Source: an uncultured Clostridia bacterium (lineage in GTDB: Bacteria > Bacillota > Clostridia > Oscillospirales > Acutalibacteraceae). Taken from it: a stretch of DNA of 11,383 bases. The notes beneath the pieces were generated by a model. The model saw only the letters and a list, made by a program, of their open reading frames with translations, searched no databases and had not been told where the DNA came from. Numbering within the stretch: position 1 is the stretch's first letter; each line of letters begins with the position of its first letter. The translations under genes were made by a program, and so were the position numbers. This document shows, piece after piece, positions 1-7,070 of the stretch. The stretch is from contig CANQLQ010000034.1 in assembly GCA_947624755.1 (NCBI GenBank), positions 1 through 11,383 on the forward strand, read 5' to 3'.

Positions 1-843
1 AATCGCGCCGAAACACTGCCTGAGCCGCAAATTTCCCAAACAGGTGAAACGGTGGTGGAACTGAAAAACGTATGGTTCCGCTATGAAAAGGATGCGCCGG
101 ACGTTCTGCGGGGCGTGTCCGCAAAGGTACATCGGAGCGAAATTTTCTGTGTTCTTGGCGGCAACGGCGCCGGAAAAACCACGGTGTTGAATGTGATTGC
201 AGGACTGGACAGGGCTTACCGGGGAAAAGTTCTCATAAACGGTAAATCTATAAAGGACTATAAGGGCGGCACACTGTACCGAAACAATCTCGCTTTTCTG
301 CCGCAAAATCCGCAGACGGTTTTTGTCAAGGACACAGTCCGCGCCGACCTTGCGGAAATTCCGGAAACAATGGGAGTTCCAAAGCAGGAATGCGCAGAAC
401 GAATTGAAAAAATTGCAGACAAGTTGAAAATCGCAAATCTGCTTGACCGGCATCCATATGATTTAAGCGGAGGGGAACAGCAAAAAAGCGCCCTTGCCAA
501 GGTTCTGCTCTGCGAGCCGAAAATTCTGCTGCTGGACGAGCCGACCAAAGGTATAGACGCTTTTGCAAAATTGAATTTGCGGAAAATTCTTAGTGAATTG
601 AAACGGGACGGAATGACGGTGATACTGGTAACACACGATGTGGAATTTGCCGCCGAAACCGCCGACCGTTGCGCATTTATTTTTGACGGAGAAATTCTCT
701 CTGTCGATTCGCCGCAGAAATTCTTTGCCGAAAATAACTTTTACACTACTGCCGCCAACCGCATGGCGCGGGGACTGTGGAAGAATGCAGTAACCTGTGA
801 GCAGGTGATAGAATGCTGTCTGGCGGCGGGAGGACGGCTATGA
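1..843 (+). CDS. ECF transporter ATP-binding subunit, C-terminal cassette (5' partial)
   Basis: ATPase that powers vitamin or metal uptake by an energy-coupling-factor transporter at the cytoplasmic membrane. The frame is open from the first base of the window, so the GTG at 52 is probably internal. The first 17 codons (NRAETLPEPQ..., polar and Pro-rich) read like a linker, suggesting the second half of a fused double ATPase. Counting from base 1: Walker A GGNGAGKTT at residues 53-61, Q-loop LPQNP at 100-104, signature LSGGEQ at 155-160, Walker B ILLLDE at 175-180, switch His in VTHD at 212. All catalytic motifs are intact. The stop overlaps the next ATG (ATGA, 840-843), so the S component is translationally coupled. 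The EcfT subunit is not in the window and is presumably upstream. Leucine codons favour CTG, unlike genes after 1990. The ABC ATPase call is certain; the fusion is inference. Confidence 0.9.
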   Translation, partial: NRAETLPEPQISQTGETVVELKNVWFRYEKDAPDVLRGVSAKVHRSEIFCVLGGNGAGKTTVLNVIAGLDRAYRGKVLINGKSIKDYKGGTLYRNNLAFLPQNPQTVFVKDTVRADLAEIPETMGVPKQECAERIEKIADKLKIANLLDRHPYDLSGGEQQKSALAKVLLCEPKILLLDEPTKGIDAFAKLNLRKILSELKRDGMTVILVTHDVEFAAETADRCAFIFDGEILSVDSPQKFFAENNFYTTAANRMARGLWKNAVTCEQVIECCLAAGGRL

Positions 844-1514
844 AAAAATGGATTTCCTACAGCGTTCTCTGTTTGCTAATTCCTGCGGTTGTACTTTTCG
901 GCGTCCTTCTCTTTCCGGCCAAGCAGTATGCGTGGATTTCTCTTTGCACAGCATTACTCTCTTGCTTGCCGGTTTTTCTGCAGTTTGAGCGAAAGAGCAT
1001 CGGCACAAGGCGGCTGATTCTGATTGCCTCTATGACGGCGCTTTCGGTGCTGGGTCGTATTCTTTTTACTCCGATCCCTGGTTTCAAGCCCGTAACCGCC
1101 ATGGTGGTAATCACCGCCATGTACTTCGGAGGCGAAGCAGGCTTTCTCACCGGATCGCTTTCCGCCGTGATTTCCAACTTCTGGTTCGGGCAGGGGCCGT
1201 GGACGCCCTTTCAAATGTTTAGCTGGGGGATTTTAGGATTGATTGCGGGATTAATTGCCAACCCGATGAAGCACAGCAAAATTCTGCTTGCGGTGTATGG
1301 CGCTGTCTCAGGCATTCTGTATTCGGTCATAATGGACGTTTGGACAGTACTTTGGGCGGACGGAATTTTCAATTTCTCCCGCTATGCTGCCGCTTTGACA
1401 TCGGCTCTGCCGTTTACGGCTATTTATGCCGTATCCAATGTGATTTTCCTGCTGCTGCTCGGCAAACCCATCGGAAAAATTTTGGAGCGGGTGCAAACAA
1501 AGTACGGATTATAG
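840..1514 (+). CDS. ECF transporter S component, CbrT-like (cobalamin-type?)
   Basis: Membrane protein of 224 residues that would capture the substrate for the ECF transporter whose ATPase precedes it. I chose ATG 840 rather than ATG 813 because a GGGAGGA ribosome site lies just upstream and the start overlaps the ATPase stop as ATGA. Two hydrophobic helices (about residues 5-22 and 27-47) precede the core, followed by LSVLGRILF, PGFKPVTAMVV and GEAGFLTGSLSAVISNFWFGQGPWTPFQMFSWG. These motifs resemble clostridial S components annotated as CbrT-like, a group linked to cobalamin uptake. The substrate cannot be read from the sequence. About six membrane segments in all, and the C-terminal tail is basic. 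No terminator is evident downstream. Codon use is CTG-rich, like the ATPase and unlike the later genes. Confidence 0.85.
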   Translation: MKKWISYSVLCLLIPAVVLFGVLLFPAKQYAWISLCTALLSCLPVFLQFERKSIGTRRLILIASMTALSVLGRILFTPIPGFKPVTAMVVITAMYFGGEAGFLTGSLSAVISNFWFGQGPWTPFQMFSWGILGLIAGLIANPMKHSKILLAVYGAVSGILYSVIMDVWTVLWADGIFNFSRYAAALTSALPFTAIYAVSNVIFLLLLGKPIGKILERVQTKYGL

Positions 1515-1599
1515 AAATGCTTGCTCACATTCCGCTTTCGTCATAGGTATAACCGGTATTATCAAAACTTGCAGACTGTATTACCATATGTAAAACAAA
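1515..1599. other. Intergenic spacer after the ECF genes
   Basis: AT-rich spacer between the S-component stop and the first inverted repeat of the element at 1600. I see no gene, no convincing terminator hairpin and no promoter here, so transcripts of the ECF operon may run into the element. Confidence 0.5.
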
Positions 1600-1878
1600 T
1601 TAAGGAAGCGCTGATTAATTCAGGGCGTCCTAATTGGCGGCAGGCATCGCCTGCACGAATTACGCGGGCACGCATGGCGTGCAACACTTACGCGGGATAG
1701 AAATTATATAAAAATATAATTTTACTCCGCGAAAACACTTTGTCACTAATTTTGAAGTTTCTTTTTATGTTCAAAAAATCTAAGTCAATACTTTGTGTAT
1801 TAACGAGAATTTTTGGGCTAAATGACGGAATAATTTACCGTCAAGCAGGGCTGCTTGTATTAATCAGTGATTCCTTAA
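1600..1878. mobile_element. 279-bp MITE-like element with 19-bp terminal inverted repeats
   Basis: The left end (1600-1618) reads TTAAGGAAGCGCTGATTAA and the right end (1860-1878) is the reverse complement of TTAAGGAATCACTGATTAA, so 17 of 19 positions match. No open frame of transposase size lies between them, so it is either a non-autonomous element or a decayed insertion sequence. The left 34 bases recur at 3732-3765 (29 of 34 identical). The right-end region, read on the minus strand, resembles 11253-11383 (shared CCGTCATTT, CCAAAA, AATAC and GTATT blocks). Subterminal hairpins lie at 1823-1843 (TGACGG/CCGTCA) and 1842-1857 (CAAGCAG/CTGCTTG). Because TTAA is self-complementary, a target duplication of TA or TTAA cannot be separated from the inverted repeat. 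The interior carries the hairpin repeat 1640-1734. Confidence 0.6.
1640..1734 (+). repeat. Hairpin repeat, copy A (two heads plus AT-rich tail)
   Basis: Two head units spaced 28 bases apart. The first is GCAGGC-ATC-GCCTGC (1640-1654), the second GCACGC-ATG-GCGTGC (1668-1682). Each is followed by a 13-base linker ending TTACGCGG. An AT-rich tail of 31 bases then leads to CCGCGAAA (1727-1734), whose CCGCG pairs with the CGCGG at the end of the second linker. The same architecture recurs at 6849-6941 and, with one head, at 7071-7134. It is nested inside the inverted-repeat element 1600-1878. Confidence 0.7.
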
Positions 1879-1904
1879 GTTCTGTCTTTCATAAAACGCA
1901 AGCT

Positions 1905-1933
1905 TTGACAATACTACCCATTTGAGATATAAT
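1905..1933 (+). promoter_or_regulatory. Sigma-A promoter of the ABC exporter gene
   Basis: Perfect -35 box TTGACA (1905-1910) and perfect -10 box TATAAT (1928-1933), separated by 17 bases. Transcription would begin near 1940, giving a leader of about 50 bases before the ATG at 1990. It starts 26 bases beyond the right end of the upstream element, so the element sits just outside the core promoter. Confidence 0.85.
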
Positions 1934-1989
1934 ATATAAAATTTTACCGGTTCGGTATTTTTTGTTTTTATACTTATGGAAGTGATCGT

Positions 1990-3729
1990 ATGAAAGAAAA
2001 GAAAGGATCAATGCTCAAAAAATGGTTTATGCCCTACTTTGTGATACATAAAAGGGTCGTTATAATTGATTTGCTCTGTGCGTCGCTTACAACAATAGCG
2101 GAGCTTGTTCTGCCTATGCTTGTGCGCCGTATAACGGAAATTGCTGTTAATAATATCGCCGAACTTACGGTTAGGGTTATTCTTGAAATGGCGGCTCTTT
2201 ATGCTTTTCTCAAGGGCATTGATATGCTTGCCGGTTATTATATGATTTATGTCGGTCACACAATGGGCGTCAAGATTGAAAAAAGTATGCGCGAGGATAT
2301 GTTTTCCCATCTTCTTCGCGTTCCGCTTTCCTATTATGACTCTACCAAAGTAGGACAGCTTATGAGCCGTATTACAACGGATATGTTTGACGTTGCCGAA
2401 TTTTCTCATCATTGTCCGGAAGAATTTTTCATCTGCGGTCTGAAGCTTATTGTAAGCTTTGCCGTACTCGCTTCTATAAATCTTCCGCTTACTCTCGTTT
2501 CTTTTGCAATGCTTCCGCTCATGCTTTTCGGCACTCTTTATTTCAGAAGAAAAATGCACGAGGTTTTCAAAGCCCGCCGTGTTATTGCCGGTGACGTCAA
2601 CGCAAGGACGGAAACTTCACTTCTCGGGATCAGAGTTATAAAATCTTTCACTCAGGAAAAGCACGAAGAAAAGCTTTTTAAAGAAGAAAGCACAAAGCTA
2701 AGCGAAACCCAAAAGGCTTCTTATCGCTATATGGCAAGGCTCAACAGTGTTGTGCGCTTTTTTGACGGTATGATGTATGTTGTAATGATTCTTATGGGCG
2801 GAATGTTTATACTCAAAGGAAAAATTACAACCGCCGACTATACTGCATATTTGCTTTATGACGCTATGCTTATTGCCGCAATTAAAAGAATCGTTGAATT
2901 TATTGAGCAGTTTGAAAAAGGACTTACCGGAATTGAACGCTTTGCTCAGGTTATGGAAGTTGAAAACGAAAAAGGGTACAGCGAAACGAAACAGCTTGAA
3001 AAGGTTGAAGGTGAAATTGAATTTAAAGACCTTACTTTCAGCTATGGCGACGAAAAAGACGATGTTCTCGAACACGTTAACATAAAAATTAAAAAGGGAG
3101 AAAACGTTGCTGTTGTAGGTCCGTCGGGAAGCGGAAAAACAACAATGTGCAGTCTTATTTCAAGATTCTATGAAGTCTCCGACGGTGAAATCACCCTTGA
3201 CGGAAAAAATATTTCTTCTCTTGAGCTAAGTTCCCTGAGGAACGCAATAGGTATGGTTGAGCAGGAAGTTTATATGTTCTCGGGTACGGTTTATGAAAAC
3301 ATTCTTTACGGCAATCCTTGTGCAAGCCGTGAAGATGTTGTTGAAGCGGCAAAGCTTGCCGGAGCACACGAATTTGTGATGAATTTGCCGAACGGTTATG
3401 ACACTTTTATCGGGGAGAGAGGCACAATGCTTTCGGGCGGTCAGAAGCAAAGAATCAGCATTGCAAGAGTGTTTCTTAAAAATCCGCCTGTCCTTATTCT
3501 TGACGAAGCCACAAGTGCGCTTGACAACAAGAGCGAACAAATAATCAAAAAATCTCTTGAAACTCTTGCAAAGGGCAGAACAACACTTACAATTGCTCAC
3601 AGACTTTCAACTATCAAAAACGCTGACAGGATCCTTGTTCTTACAGAAAATGGAATTGAAGAGCAAGGAAGCCACGAGGAGCTTTTAAAGCTTGGGGGAA
3701 TATATTACAGGCTATACAATAATCTGTAA
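1990..3729 (+). CDS. ABC-type exporter half-transporter (membrane domain fused to ATPase)
   Basis: A 579-residue half-transporter of the multidrug/lipid exporter type; two copies or a heterodimer would form the pump in the cytoplasmic membrane. The N-terminal half (about residues 15-310) carries the type-1 exporter membrane domain, with typical PLSYYDSTKVGQLMSRITTD and RTETSLLGIRVIKSFTQE segments. The C-terminal ATPase has Walker A GPSGSGKTT at 377-385, Q-loop Gln 425, signature LSGGQ at 481-485, Walker B LILDE at 502-506 and switch His 537 in IAHRLST. Length is normal for the family and all motifs are intact. ATG 1990 has GGAAG seven bases upstream; ATG 2011 is a less well spaced alternative. 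The gene appears monocistronic behind its own promoter, with no partner half-transporter adjacent, which favours a homodimer. The substrate is unknown. Confidence 0.93.
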   Translation: MKEKKGSMLKKWFMPYFVIHKRVVIIDLLCASLTTIAELVLPMLVRRITEIAVNNIAELTVRVILEMAALYAFLKGIDMLAGYYMIYVGHTMGVKIEKSMREDMFSHLLRVPLSYYDSTKVGQLMSRITTDMFDVAEFSHHCPEEFFICGLKLIVSFAVLASINLPLTLVSFAMLPLMLFGTLYFRRKMHEVFKARRVIAGDVNARTETSLLGIRVIKSFTQEKHEEKLFKEESTKLSETQKASYRYMARLNSVVRFFDGMMYVVMILMGGMFILKGKITTADYTAYLLYDAMLIAAIKRIVEFIEQFEKGLTGIERFAQVMEVENEKGYSETKQLEKVEGEIEFKDLTFSYGDEKDDVLEHVNIKIKKGENVAVVGPSGSGKTTMCSLISRFYEVSDGEITLDGKNISSLELSSLRNAIGMVEQEVYMFSGTVYENILYGNPCASREDVVEAAKLAGAHEFVMNLPNGYDTFIGERGTMLSGGQKQRISIARVFLKNPPVLILDEATSALDNKSEQIIKKSLETLAKGRTTLTIAHRLSTIKNADRILVLTENGIEEQGSHEELLKLGGIYYRLYNNL

Positions 3730-3731
3730 AA

Positions 3732-3766
3732 TTAGGGAATCACTGATTAATACAGGGTGTCCTAAA
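3732..3766. mobile_element. Solo left end of the TTAAGGAA element
   Basis: TTAGGGAATCACTGATTAA (3732-3750) matches the right inverted repeat of the 1600-1878 element at 18 of 19 positions. The match to that element's left end continues through CAGGG and GTCCTAA (29 of 34 over 3732-3765). It starts two bases after the exporter stop codon. Similarity stops where the acetyltransferase remnant begins, and no matching right end is visible before secA, so this is a deletion remnant or one end of a rearrangement. Confidence 0.55.
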
Positions 3767-3968
3767 GCATCAAGGTATTGGCTCTGCCCTTTTGAAAACT
3801 GCCGAAGAACATTTGAAGTCTGTCGGCAAAAAGGCGGTCATAGTGCATCTCGGTAATAAAGAGCATTTTTATGAATCGTGGCAGTTTTATCCCAAGCACG
3901 GCTATAAAGAGTATGAGCCGGGTTATATGAGAAAAGAATTACTTACAAAAAATCCCTCGCAAAGGTAA
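3765..3968 (+). pseudogene. C-terminal remnant of a GNAT-family N-acetyltransferase
   Basis: The frame reads KHQGIGSALLKTAEEHLK... and ends ...YMRKELLTKNPSQR before TAA 3966-3968, 67 codons. QGIGSALL is the acetyl-CoA pyrophosphate-binding motif (Q/R-x-x-G-x-G/A) found in the middle of GNAT enzymes. The region after it, with HFYESWQFYPKHGYKEYEPGYMRKEL, is the usual C-terminal strand and helix pattern. The N-terminal half of the fold is missing. Upstream the frame meets TGA at 3744 inside the element end, and there is no ATG or GTG start or ribosome site ahead of the motif. I read it as a gene truncated by the element or by recombination at it. The acceptor substrate of the ancestor cannot be deduced. 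Confidence 0.75.
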
Positions 3969-4045
3969 GCGCTTTGAGATAACCGAAGCTTTCTTTTAAA
4001 AAACTGTAAATTTATACGTTTATGCAATTTATTTTCAAAAAACAG

Positions 4046-4074
4046 ATGAAAAATTTTTCATTCTATGATAAAAT
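4046..4074 (+). promoter_or_regulatory. Possible secA promoter
   Basis: ATGAAA (4046-4051, four of six matches to TTGACA) and TAAAAT (4069-4074, five of six) with 17-base spacing, 30 bases ahead of the secA start. The surroundings are strongly AT-rich, so other matches such as TATGAT 4064-4069 are possible. Tentative. Confidence 0.35.
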
Positions 4075-4103
4075 AAAATAATTAATTATATTGAGGTGAC
4101 AAA

Positions 4104-6845
4104 ATGGGACTTCTTAAAAAGTTATTTGGTGACTATTCCACAAAGGAAATTAAAAGAATAAAACCGCTTGTTGAAAAAGTTCTCGGTTATGAGGACGAAT
4201 ATTCAAAGTTATCCGATGCCGAGCTTAAAGCAAAGACTCCTGCGTTTAAAGAGAGACTTGCAAACGGAGAAACCCTCGATGATATTCTCCCCGAAGCTTT
4301 TGCGGTCTGCCGTGAAGCAAGCTGGCGTGTACTTAATATGAAACACTTCCCCGTCCAGATAGAAGGCGGTATAGTTCTTCACCAGGGCAGAATTGCCGAA
4401 ATGAAAACCGGTGAAGGTAAAACCCTTGTCGCAACCCTCCCGGCTTATCTTAATGCTCTTTCGGGCAACGGCGTTCATATCGTAACCGTCAACGACTATC
4501 TTGCCCGCCGAGACAGCGAATGGATGGGTAAGGTTTACCGTTTTCTCGGACTTTCTGTCGGTCTTATCGTAAACGGTCTTTCAACCGAAGAAAGAAGAGA
4601 AGCTTATGCCGCCGACATCACCTATGGCACAAATAATGAAATGGGCTTCGACTATCTTCGTGACAATATGGTTCAATACATTGAACAAAAGGTTCAGCGC
4701 GGACATAACTTTGCAATCGTAGACGAAGTTGACTCAATTCTTATCGACGAGGCAAGAACCCCCCTCATTATTTCCGGTATGGGTGAACAGTCAAGCCAGC
4801 TTTACACTCTTGCAAATGATTTTGTAAAAAGACTGCGTCCGCTTCGTATTGCCGAAGCAGATTCAAAGACAAACCTTGAAGACCTTGCAAAAGACGCCGA
4901 AGCTGATTATATTGTTGACGAAAAGGCAAAAACCGCCATGCTCACGGCAAGCGGTATTGAAAAAGCGGAAAAGTATTTTAACATCGCTGACCTTTCTTCC
5001 CCGGACAATCTTACTCTTTCACATCATCTTAACATTGCAATTAAGGCTTACGGCGTTATGAAGCACGACATTGACTATGTTGTAAAAGACGGTCAGGTTC
5101 TTATAGTTGATGAATTTACGGGACGTATTATGATAGGACGCCGTTATAACGAAGGCCTTCATCAGGCTCTCGAAGCCAAAGAAGGTGTAAAAATTGCAAA
5201 AGAAAACAAAACTCTTGCAACAATTACCTTCCAGAACTATTTCCGTCTTTACAAAAAGCTTTCCGGTATGACCGGTACGGCAATGACCGAAGTAAACGAA
5301 TTTCGCGAAATTTATTCTCTTGATGCCGTTGAAATCCCAACTAACAAGCCGGTAATAAGAATTGATAACGATGATGTTATATACAAAACCGAACAGTTTA
5401 AATTCAACGCAATTATTGAGCAGATTATCAAGTGCCACGAAAAAGGACAGCCTGTTCTTGTTGGTACGGTTTCAATTGAAAAAAGTGAAAAGCTTTCTGC
5501 TGCGCTAAGAAAGCGTGGTATAAAGCATAACGTTCTCAATGCAAAGTTCCATGACAAAGAAGCTGAAATTATCGCTCAGGCCGGTAAGCTCGGTTCGGTT
5601 ACCATAGCAACAAATATGGCGGGGCGCGGTACTGACATTATGCTTGGCGGTAACGCTGAATATCTTGCAAAAAGCGAAATGCGCCGTCTTGAATATTCCG
5701 AAGAGCTTATTTCCGAGGCAACAGGCTTTGGAGACACGGACAACGAAGATATAATTGAAGCAAGAGCAAAATTCAAAGAGCTTGAATCGAAATACAAAGC
5801 TGAAATTGCCGACGAAGCACAGGCAGTACGAGAAGCAGGCGGTCTTTACATCATCGGTACGGAACGTCACGAATCCAGACGAATTGACAACCAGCTTCGC
5901 GGACGAAGCGGCAGACAGGGCGACCCGGGTGAAAGCAGATTCTTCCTTTCAATGGAAGACGACCTTCTTCGTCTTTTCGGCGGCGACAGAATGGCGTCCG
6001 TTATGTCAAGCCTTCCGGTTGATAATGATATGCCGATTGAAGTCGGTCTTCTTACAAGGCAGGTTGAGGCGGCTCAGAAAAAGGTTGAAGGCAACCACTT
6101 TGCTACCCGCCGTCACATACTTGAATATGATGATGTTATGAACCGTCAGAGAACTGTTATTTACGGTCAGCGTGACCAGGTTCTCAACGGCGAAGATATG
6201 AAAAAGACCATTTCAAAAATGATTGACGAGTCTCTTGCCGATGCCGTCGCATTCTATTGCGCACCAAATGTACCGAGAGATGAATGGCAGCTTGGAGCGC
6301 TTCGTGAAAAATATCTCGGCTATCTTACCACAAAAGATGATTTCAAAGACAACGATATGTCTGCGGAAGAAATTCTTGATATGCTTTGCGACAGAGCGCA
6401 TACTCTTCACGAAAGCAAGGAAGAGCAATATGGAGCAGACAAAATGCGTGAAATTGAGCGTTTTGTTCTTCTTCGCTGTGTTGACCTCCAGTGGATGGAT
6501 CACATTGATGCCGTTGATGAACTTAAAAAGGGTATCGGCCTTATGGCATATGGTCAGAAGGATCCTATTCTTGCCTTCAGAGAAGAAACATCGGATATGT
6601 TTGACGCTATGATAAACGCTATCCGTGAAGAAACGGTTCGCATGATTCTTACCATTCAAATAAGGGAAGATGAAGAAGTAAAGCGTGAACAGGTTGCAAA
6701 AGTTACCGCAACAAACAGCGGTGACGGAAGCGAAAAAAAACAGCCGGTCAAAAAAAGCAAAAAGGTAGGGCCTAACGACCCATGTCCGTGCGGAAGCGGA
6801 AAGAAATACAAAAAGTGCTGCGGCAGCCCCGTCAACAAAGCATAA
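4104..6845 (+). CDS. secA: Preprotein translocase ATPase SecA
   Basis: Motor that pushes unfolded precursor proteins through the SecYEG channel using ATP; peripheral at the cytoplasmic membrane. At 913 residues it has normal length. Visible landmarks: N-terminal LLKKLFGDYSTKEIKRIKP; Walker A MKTGEGKT at 100-107; TVNDYLARRDSEWMG; Walker B with VDEVDSILIDEARTPLIISG from 206; TGRIMIGRRYNEGLHQALEAKEGV in the precursor-binding region; FRLYKKLSGMTGTA; second ATPase domain with NMAGRGTDI and RGRSGRQGDPG; scaffold and wing regions; and a C-terminal zinc-binding SEC-C motif with Cys 894, 896, 905 and 906. GAGGTG (4093-4098) supports ATG 4104. It appears monocistronic: the hpf/raiA and prfB genes often found beside secA in Firmicutes are absent, and a truncated acetyltransferase and hairpin repeats flank it. 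Confidence 0.98.
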   Translation: MGLLKKLFGDYSTKEIKRIKPLVEKVLGYEDEYSKLSDAELKAKTPAFKERLANGETLDDILPEAFAVCREASWRVLNMKHFPVQIEGGIVLHQGRIAEMKTGEGKTLVATLPAYLNALSGNGVHIVTVNDYLARRDSEWMGKVYRFLGLSVGLIVNGLSTEERREAYAADITYGTNNEMGFDYLRDNMVQYIEQKVQRGHNFAIVDEVDSILIDEARTPLIISGMGEQSSQLYTLANDFVKRLRPLRIAEADSKTNLEDLAKDAEADYIVDEKAKTAMLTASGIEKAEKYFNIADLSSPDNLTLSHHLNIAIKAYGVMKHDIDYVVKDGQVLIVDEFTGRIMIGRRYNEGLHQALEAKEGVKIAKENKTLATITFQNYFRLYKKLSGMTGTAMTEVNEFREIYSLDAVEIPTNKPVIRIDNDDVIYKTEQFKFNAIIEQIIKCHEKGQPVLVGTVSIEKSEKLSAALRKRGIKHNVLNAKFHDKEAEIIAQAGKLGSVTIATNMAGRGTDIMLGGNAEYLAKSEMRRLEYSEELISEATGFGDTDNEDIIEARAKFKELESKYKAEIADEAQAVREAGGLYIIGTERHESRRIDNQLRGRSGRQGDPGESRFFLSMEDDLLRLFGGDRMASVMSSLPVDNDMPIEVGLLTRQVEAAQKKVEGNHFATRRHILEYDDVMNRQRTVIYGQRDQVLNGEDMKKTISKMIDESLADAVAFYCAPNVPRDEWQLGALREKYLGYLTTKDDFKDNDMSAEEILDMLCDRAHTLHESKEEQYGADKMREIERFVLLRCVDLQWMDHIDAVDELKKGIGLMAYGQKDPILAFREETSDMFDAMINAIREETVRMILTIQIREDEEVKREQVAKVTATNSGDGSEKKQPVKKSKKVGPNDPCPCGSGKKYKKCCGSPVNKA

Positions 6846-6848
6846 AAA

Positions 6849-6941
6849 GTGGGCATCGCCCACAGGAATTACGCGGCAGGCATCGCCTGCGAGAGTTACG
6901 CGGAGTAGATTTATGCAAACTTTTACTTTTATGCCGCGAAA
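6849..6941 (+). repeat. Hairpin repeat, copy B (two heads plus tail), just after secA
   Basis: Heads GTGGGC-ATC-GCCCAC (6849-6863) and GCAGGC-ATC-GCCTGC (6876-6890) are spaced 27 bases apart and followed by linkers AGGAATTACGCG and GAGAGTTACGCGG. After 30 AT-rich bases CCGCGAAA (6934-6941) pairs back to CGCGG. It begins three bases after the secA stop, so it must be in the secA mRNA 3' end unless termination is immediate. Neither head is followed by a U-run, so this is not an ordinary intrinsic terminator, though it could protect the 3' end. Confidence 0.7.
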
Positions 6942-6975
6942 CGACTTGCGTTGTTAATTATAAAAATTTTAATCA

Positions 6976-7033
6976 GTAAGCATCGTACGCAGAGTTACAC
7001 GGGGAAGTTTTATGTAAGTCTTGATACTAACAC
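6976..7033 (+). repeat. Degenerate hairpin repeat, copy C
   Basis: GTAAGC-ATC-GTACGC (6976-6990) followed by AGAGTTACACGGG and an AT-rich tail reading GAAGTTTTATGTAAG. The linker and tail resemble copies A and B, but the head no longer pairs well and the closing CCGCGAAA is absent. It looks like a decayed member interrupted by the GGGCGACC hairpin downstream. Confidence 0.45.
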
Positions 7034-7047
7034 TACGGCACGCGTAG

Positions 7048-7069
7048 GGGCGACCCCATGTGGTCGCCC
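7048..7069. repeat. GGGCGACC/GGTCGCCC hairpin within the array
   Basis: Perfect eight-base inverted repeat GGGCGACC (7048-7055) and GGTCGCCC (7062-7069) with a six-base loop. It is GC-rich in an AT-rich setting and lies directly against copy E. Its loop and stem differ from the ATC-loop heads, so I treat it as a separate repeat type inserted in or fused to the array. Confidence 0.6.
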
Positions 7070-7070
7070 A

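Noticed and set aside
52..54. GTG at 52 as the true start of the first gene
   Set aside because: The frame is open upstream to base 1 with a linker-like peptide and there is no convincing ribosome site before the GTG.
1640..1695. Short palindromic repeats at a 28-base period resembling a CRISPR array
   Set aside because: Only two units per locus, the varying part is itself a hairpin rather than a spacer, and no cas genes are in the window.
1740..1925. 61-codon open frame on the plus strand
   Set aside because: It crosses the right inverted repeat of the element and overlaps the exporter promoter, with no ribosome site or recognisable protein.
6213..6863. 216-codon minus-strand frame over the secA end
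   Set aside because: Antisense shadow of SecA caused by codon bias, with Phe-rich low-complexity translation.
6969..6977. TTAATCAGT matching part of the element's right inverted repeat
   Set aside because: Only nine bases match and similarity stops at once; in AT-rich DNA this can be chance.
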